Source: Candidatus Chloroheliales bacterium
GTDB taxonomy: Bacteria > Chloroflexota > Chloroflexia > QHBQ01
DNA length: 7,703 bases
Reading direction: 5' to 3'
NCBI GenBank assembly: GCA_003243865.1
Contig: QHBQ01000286.1
Coordinates: 1 to 7,703, forward strand
A model generated the notes under the pieces. The model ran no database searches. It was not told the origin of the DNA and saw nothing but the letters and a program-made list of their open reading frames with translations. The position numbers were made by a program, and so were the translations under genes. This document shows, one piece after another, positions 5,953-7,703 of the stretch (position 1 is its first letter; the number at the start of each line of letters is the position of its first letter).

Positions 5953-7014
5953 CTATTCCTCCCCCATTGGGGGAGGCTGGGTGGGGGAAGCGCGGCTAAA
6001 ATCGAAGGGCGGTTTGAAGATGCCCTGCTCGGTGATAATCGCGGTGATGTAGCGGGCGGGGGTCACGTCGAAGGCAGGGTTGGCGGCGGCCACGCCGGGC
6101 GGAGCGATGCGTTGACCTGCCAGTTCGGTCACTTCGCTGGCCGCCCGCTGCTCGATGGGGATGTGACTGCCATCGAGGATAGCAGCGTCAATCGTGCTGC
6201 TGGGGGCAGCGACATAGAAAGGGATGTTGTGGGCGTGAGCCAGCACCGCCAGGCCGTAGGTGCCGATCTTATTGGCCGTGTCGCCGTTGGCAGCGATGCG
6301 GTCTGCGCCGGTGATTACCAGGTCCACCTTGCCCTGCGCCATGAAGTAGGCGGCCATGCTGTCGGTAATCAGGGTCATCGGGATGCCCGCCTGCTGCAAC
6401 TCCCAGGTGGTCAGCCGCGCCCCCTGTAGCAGGGGGCGGGTTTCGCCGACATAGACATGGATGCCCTTGCCCGCATCGTGTGCGGCGCGGATGACCCCCA
6501 CCGCGCTGCCGTAGCCGGTGGTTGCCAGCCCGCCCGCATTGCAGTGAGTCAGGATGCTGGCGGTGGCGGGGACGAGGGTCGCGCCATGCGCCCCCATCGC
6601 GCGGCAGGCGGCGTCATCCTCCGCCTCGATTGCCTTCGCCTCGGCCAGCAGGCCCGCCCGCATTGCGGCCATATCGCCGCTATCGGCCAGCCGCGCCGCC
6701 AACTGGCGCATTCGGCTCAAGGCCCAGAACAGGTTGACCGCTGTAGGGCGGGTCTCGGCCAGGTCGGCAATCGCCCGCTCCAGATCACGGCGCAAGGCAG
6801 CGGTATCAGCCGCCCGGCTCTGCATCGCGGCGAGGGCTACGCCATAGGCGGCAGCCACACCGATTGCGGGCGCACCACGCACCTTCATCGTCTTGATCGC
6901 AGCGGCCAGTTCGCGGTAGTCGCGGCAGTGCAACTCACGAACCTCCAGCGGCAGGCGGGTCTGATCAATCAGCCCGATCGCCGCTTCGTTATCATCCCAC
7001 CAAACTGGCCTCAA
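5953..7014 (-). CDS. mtnA: S-methyl-5-thioribose-1-phosphate isomerase (MtnA)
   Basis: MtnA isomerises methylthioribose-1-phosphate to methylthioribulose-1-phosphate in methionine salvage from methylthioadenosine. From the TTG at 7014 the protein has 353 residues, close to the family norm. Visible motifs: MRPVWWDD and LIDQTRLP at the N-terminus, KVRGAPAIG (about 44-52) at the phosphate site, ILTHCNAGGLATTGYG with catalytic Cys158, and TGADRIAANGDTANKIGTY with catalytic Asp238, corresponding to the Cys160/Asp240 pair of Bacillus subtilis MtnA. The TTG was chosen because GGGAGGG (7021-7027) lies 6 bases before it and it gives the usual MtnA N-terminus. The in-frame GTG at 7029 would add 5 residues but has no RBS. 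The C-terminal residues SPTQPPPMGEE are encoded by a dispersed palindrome and are unlikely to matter for function. The PfkB kinase follows 46 bp downstream. eIF2B-alpha-like relatives and deoxyribose-phosphate isomerases share the fold, but both catalytic residues favour MtnA. Confidence 0.95.
   Translation of the reverse strand: MRPVWWDDNEAAIGLIDQTRLPLEVRELHCRDYRELAAAIKTMKVRGAPAIGVAAAYGVALAAMQSRAADTAALRRDLERAIADLAETRPTAVNLFWALSRMRQLAARLADSGDMAAMRAGLLAEAKAIEAEDDAACRAMGAHGATLVPATASILTHCNAGGLATTGYGSAVGVIRAAHDAGKGIHVYVGETRPLLQGARLTTWELQQAGIPMTLITDSMAAYFMAQGKVDLVITGADRIAANGDTANKIGTYGLAVLAHAHNIPFYVAAPSSTIDAAILDGSHIPIEQRAASEVTELAGQRIAPPGVAAANPAFDVTPARYITAIITEQGIFKPPFDFSRASPTQPPPMGEE
5958..5976. repeat. 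Perfect palindromic repeat at the 3' end of mtnA
   Basis: CCTCCCCC-ATT-GGGGGAGG is a perfect 8-bp inverted repeat with a 3-base centre, followed on the plus strand by CTGGGTGGGGG. It lies inside the last codons of mtnA, encoding PPPMGEE, and could act as an mRNA 3' stabiliser or attenuate transcription into the kinase. A related but diverged copy (CCTCCCCCACCAGGGG) lies at 1304-1319 next to the IS. Confidence 0.75.
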
Positions 7015-7040
7015 GGTTCGCCCTCCCACTCGCTAAACAT

Positions 7041-7072
7041 GTGTTATCCCCAATTTTGTGACCGATAAACAC
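7041..7072. other. Imperfect inverted repeat upstream of mtnA
   Basis: GTGTTATC (7041-7048) pairs with GATAAACAC (7064-7072), one bulged A, around a 15-base loop. It lies in the mtnA leader between the terminator hairpin and the start codon. It could be an operator or an RNA stem; nothing else supports either reading. Confidence 0.3.
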
Positions 7073-7081
7073 AGCAGCGGC

Positions 7082-7105
7082 AAAAAGCCCCGATGGGGGC
7101 TTTTT
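7082..7105. terminator. Bidirectional rho-independent terminator hairpin
   Basis: AAAAAGCCCC (7082-7091) and GGGGCTTTTT (7096-7105) form a perfect 10-bp stem with loop GATG. The T-run on either strand gives a classical terminator both ways. The flanking genes diverge, so no gene ends here. It sits in the probable mtnA leader, where it could act as an attenuator, or it could end an unrecognised short transcript. Confidence 0.85.
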
Positions 7106-7121
7106 CTTAGGATACAGCCAA

Positions 7122-7151
7122 ATATTACCAGATCGGCAGCATATAAAGCAA
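7122..7151 (-). promoter_or_regulatory. Possible mtnA-kinase promoter
   Basis: On the minus strand, TTGCTT (7151-7146) and TAATAT (7127-7122) are separated by 18 bases. Transcription would begin near 7115, so the terminator-like hairpin (7105-7082) would lie at the extreme 5' end of the mtnA leader. It is a moderate match only. No better box pair was found between the hairpin and mtnA. Confidence 0.35.
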
Positions 7152-7184
7152 GAACTGGCAGCGGCAGACCGTTATTCACCCCAC

Positions 7185-7213
7185 TTGACGCTGGCAGGAG
7201 CCATGCTTATAAT
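7185..7213 (+). promoter_or_regulatory. Near-consensus sigma70 promoter for the gene at 7310
   Basis: TTGACG (7185-7190) and a perfect TATAAT (7208-7213) are separated by exactly 17 bases. This is the best promoter match in the window. The expected start of transcription is about 7219-7221, giving a leader of about 90 bases before the ATG at 7310. Confidence 0.8.
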
Positions 7214-7221
7214 GGGGCTAC

Positions 7222-7265
7222 CCTGCACAATTGCAGGATAGGCCCGCTTGCATCGTTTAGCGGGC
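7222..7265 (+). other. Two-hairpin 5' leader
   Basis: Directly at the predicted transcript start, CCTGCA/TGCAGG (7222-7227 with 7232-7237, loop CAAT) forms a perfect 6-bp stem. A second stem GCCCGCT/AGCGGGC (7242-7248 with 7259-7265, 10-base loop) follows 4 bases later. There is no T-tract, so these are not terminators. They could stabilise the mRNA 5' end or belong to a regulatory leader. No named riboswitch consensus was recognised. Confidence 0.55.
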
Positions 7266-7309
7266 TGGTGTAGAATAGGGAATATGGTGTGACGCAAGGG
7301 CGCGTAACC

Positions 7310-7703
7310 ATGAAAGAGACCGCCGCAATGAGCTATCGGATACGCCAGGCAATCGCCGCCTATTTGCTGGCATTCTTCATAAACCTGGCTCTGGCTACCA
7401 GCAACGGGGTGGGGCCGAGTGAGGCTGCAAGGCTGTGGGCGCGGCGGCCAGCGGTGGTGCTCGCCTACGACCCCGACGACATCAGTGGCGAACTCAACCT
7501 GCCTGATGATGATGACGACGACCTCAGCTGGCTGACCGACGATAATCAGGGCGAGGATTGGAGCGGCGACGAAGCGACGGATGAGGATATAGACCTCGGC
7601 CTGCTCGCCAACCTGGTTACTGCTGCCGACCTGCCCCCCGACCCTGCGCTCGACCCCGACGGCTACATTGCCTGGTTTACCGCCAAGATGCCGCCCAAGC
7701 AAG
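7310..7703 (+). CDS. Unrecognised exported acidic protein, N-terminal part, cut by window edge
   Basis: An open frame from ATG at 7310 continues to the window edge (131 codons seen). Residues 9-29 form a signal peptide or membrane anchor: basic YRIR, then a hydrophobic stretch ending INLALA, with plausible cleavage after ALA at 29. The mature part is very acidic, with a six-Asp run at 66-71 (codons GAT x3 then GAC x3) and Asp/Glu-rich sequence through about 95 (DNQGEDWSGDEATDEDID). It then becomes more ordinary (NLVTAADLPPDPALDPDGYIAWF). A weak AAGGG lies 9 bases upstream; an alternative ATG at 7328 would shorten it by 6 residues. Upstream are a strong promoter and a two-hairpin leader. The family is not recognised. 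Acidic segments like this are common in linkers of exported or cell-wall proteins. Confidence 0.7.
   Translation, partial: MKETAAMSYRIRQAIAAYLLAFFINLALATSNGVGPSEAARLWARRPAVVLAYDPDDISGELNLPDDDDDDLSWLTDDNQGEDWSGDEATDEDIDLGLLANLVTAADLPPDPALDPDGYIAWFTAKMPPKQ

Noticed and set aside
7030..7300. SAM riboswitch upstream of mtnA
   Set aside because: The conserved SAM-I core (GGTGGAGGGA, GGCAACC) and other SAM class motifs were not seen on the minus strand; only a terminator hairpin is present.
7172..7702. 176-residue minus-strand open frame at the right end
   Set aside because: It is antisense to the acidic exported protein and to its promoter and leader. It has low-complexity composition and no family motifs, while the plus strand has promoter, leader and signal peptide.

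Overview
This GC-rich window reads as chromosomal DNA of a filamentous Chloroflexota bacterium, most likely of the Chloroflexales/Roseiflexus/Kouleothrix type. That assignment is inference. It rests on the secreted protein with a Thr/Pro linker and a Cys-containing triple SLH tail, on the short palindromic and heptanucleotide repeats scattered between and into gene ends, and on the complex I and mtnA/PfkB-kinase sequences. No rRNA, tRNA or CRISPR array is visible.

Layout. (1) Positions 1-1275, minus strand: the nuoI-nuoJ-nuoK part of a complex I (NADH:quinone oxidoreductase) operon. The genes are tightly coupled: the nuoJ GTG start shares one base with the nuoI stop, and the nuoK GTG start overlaps the nuoJ stop by 4 bp. 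nuoK runs off the left edge. (2) Positions 1317-2662: a complete insertion sequence of about 1.35 kb with perfect 20-bp terminal inverted repeats and one intact IS4-type DDE transposase carrying the YREK signature. It lies 41 bp upstream of nuoI, where nuoH would often be, and no exact target duplication is visible. (3) Positions 2861-4843, plus strand: a secreted, multidomain surface protein made of a signal peptide, a five-bladed glycosidase-like beta-propeller, an FN3-like domain, a Thr/Pro linker built from 24-bp repeats, and three SLH domains. (4) Positions 4830-7014, minus strand: a two-gene unit, mtnA (methylthioribose-1-phosphate isomerase) followed by a PfkB-family sugar/nucleoside kinase. 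The kinase converges on the SLH gene and overlaps its 3' end by 14 bp. Its first codons consist of a heptanucleotide tandem repeat. (5) Positions 7030-7309: a divergent intergenic region with a perfect bidirectional terminator hairpin, a near-consensus sigma70 promoter, and a leader with two hairpins. (6) Position 7310 to the right edge, plus strand: the 5' part of an unrecognised gene for an exported, very acidic protein.

How the parts fit: nuoIJK supply the peripheral-arm Fe-S subunit and two membrane subunits of complex I. MtnA belongs to methionine salvage from methylthioadenosine. The adjacent kinase resembles adenosine/nucleoside kinases, so the pair may recycle both nucleoside by-products of S-adenosylmethionine. 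The propeller-SLH protein is probably a cell-surface glycan-binding or glycan-processing protein. The insertion sequence separates the respiratory operon from the unrelated genes to its right and may mark a rearrangement point.
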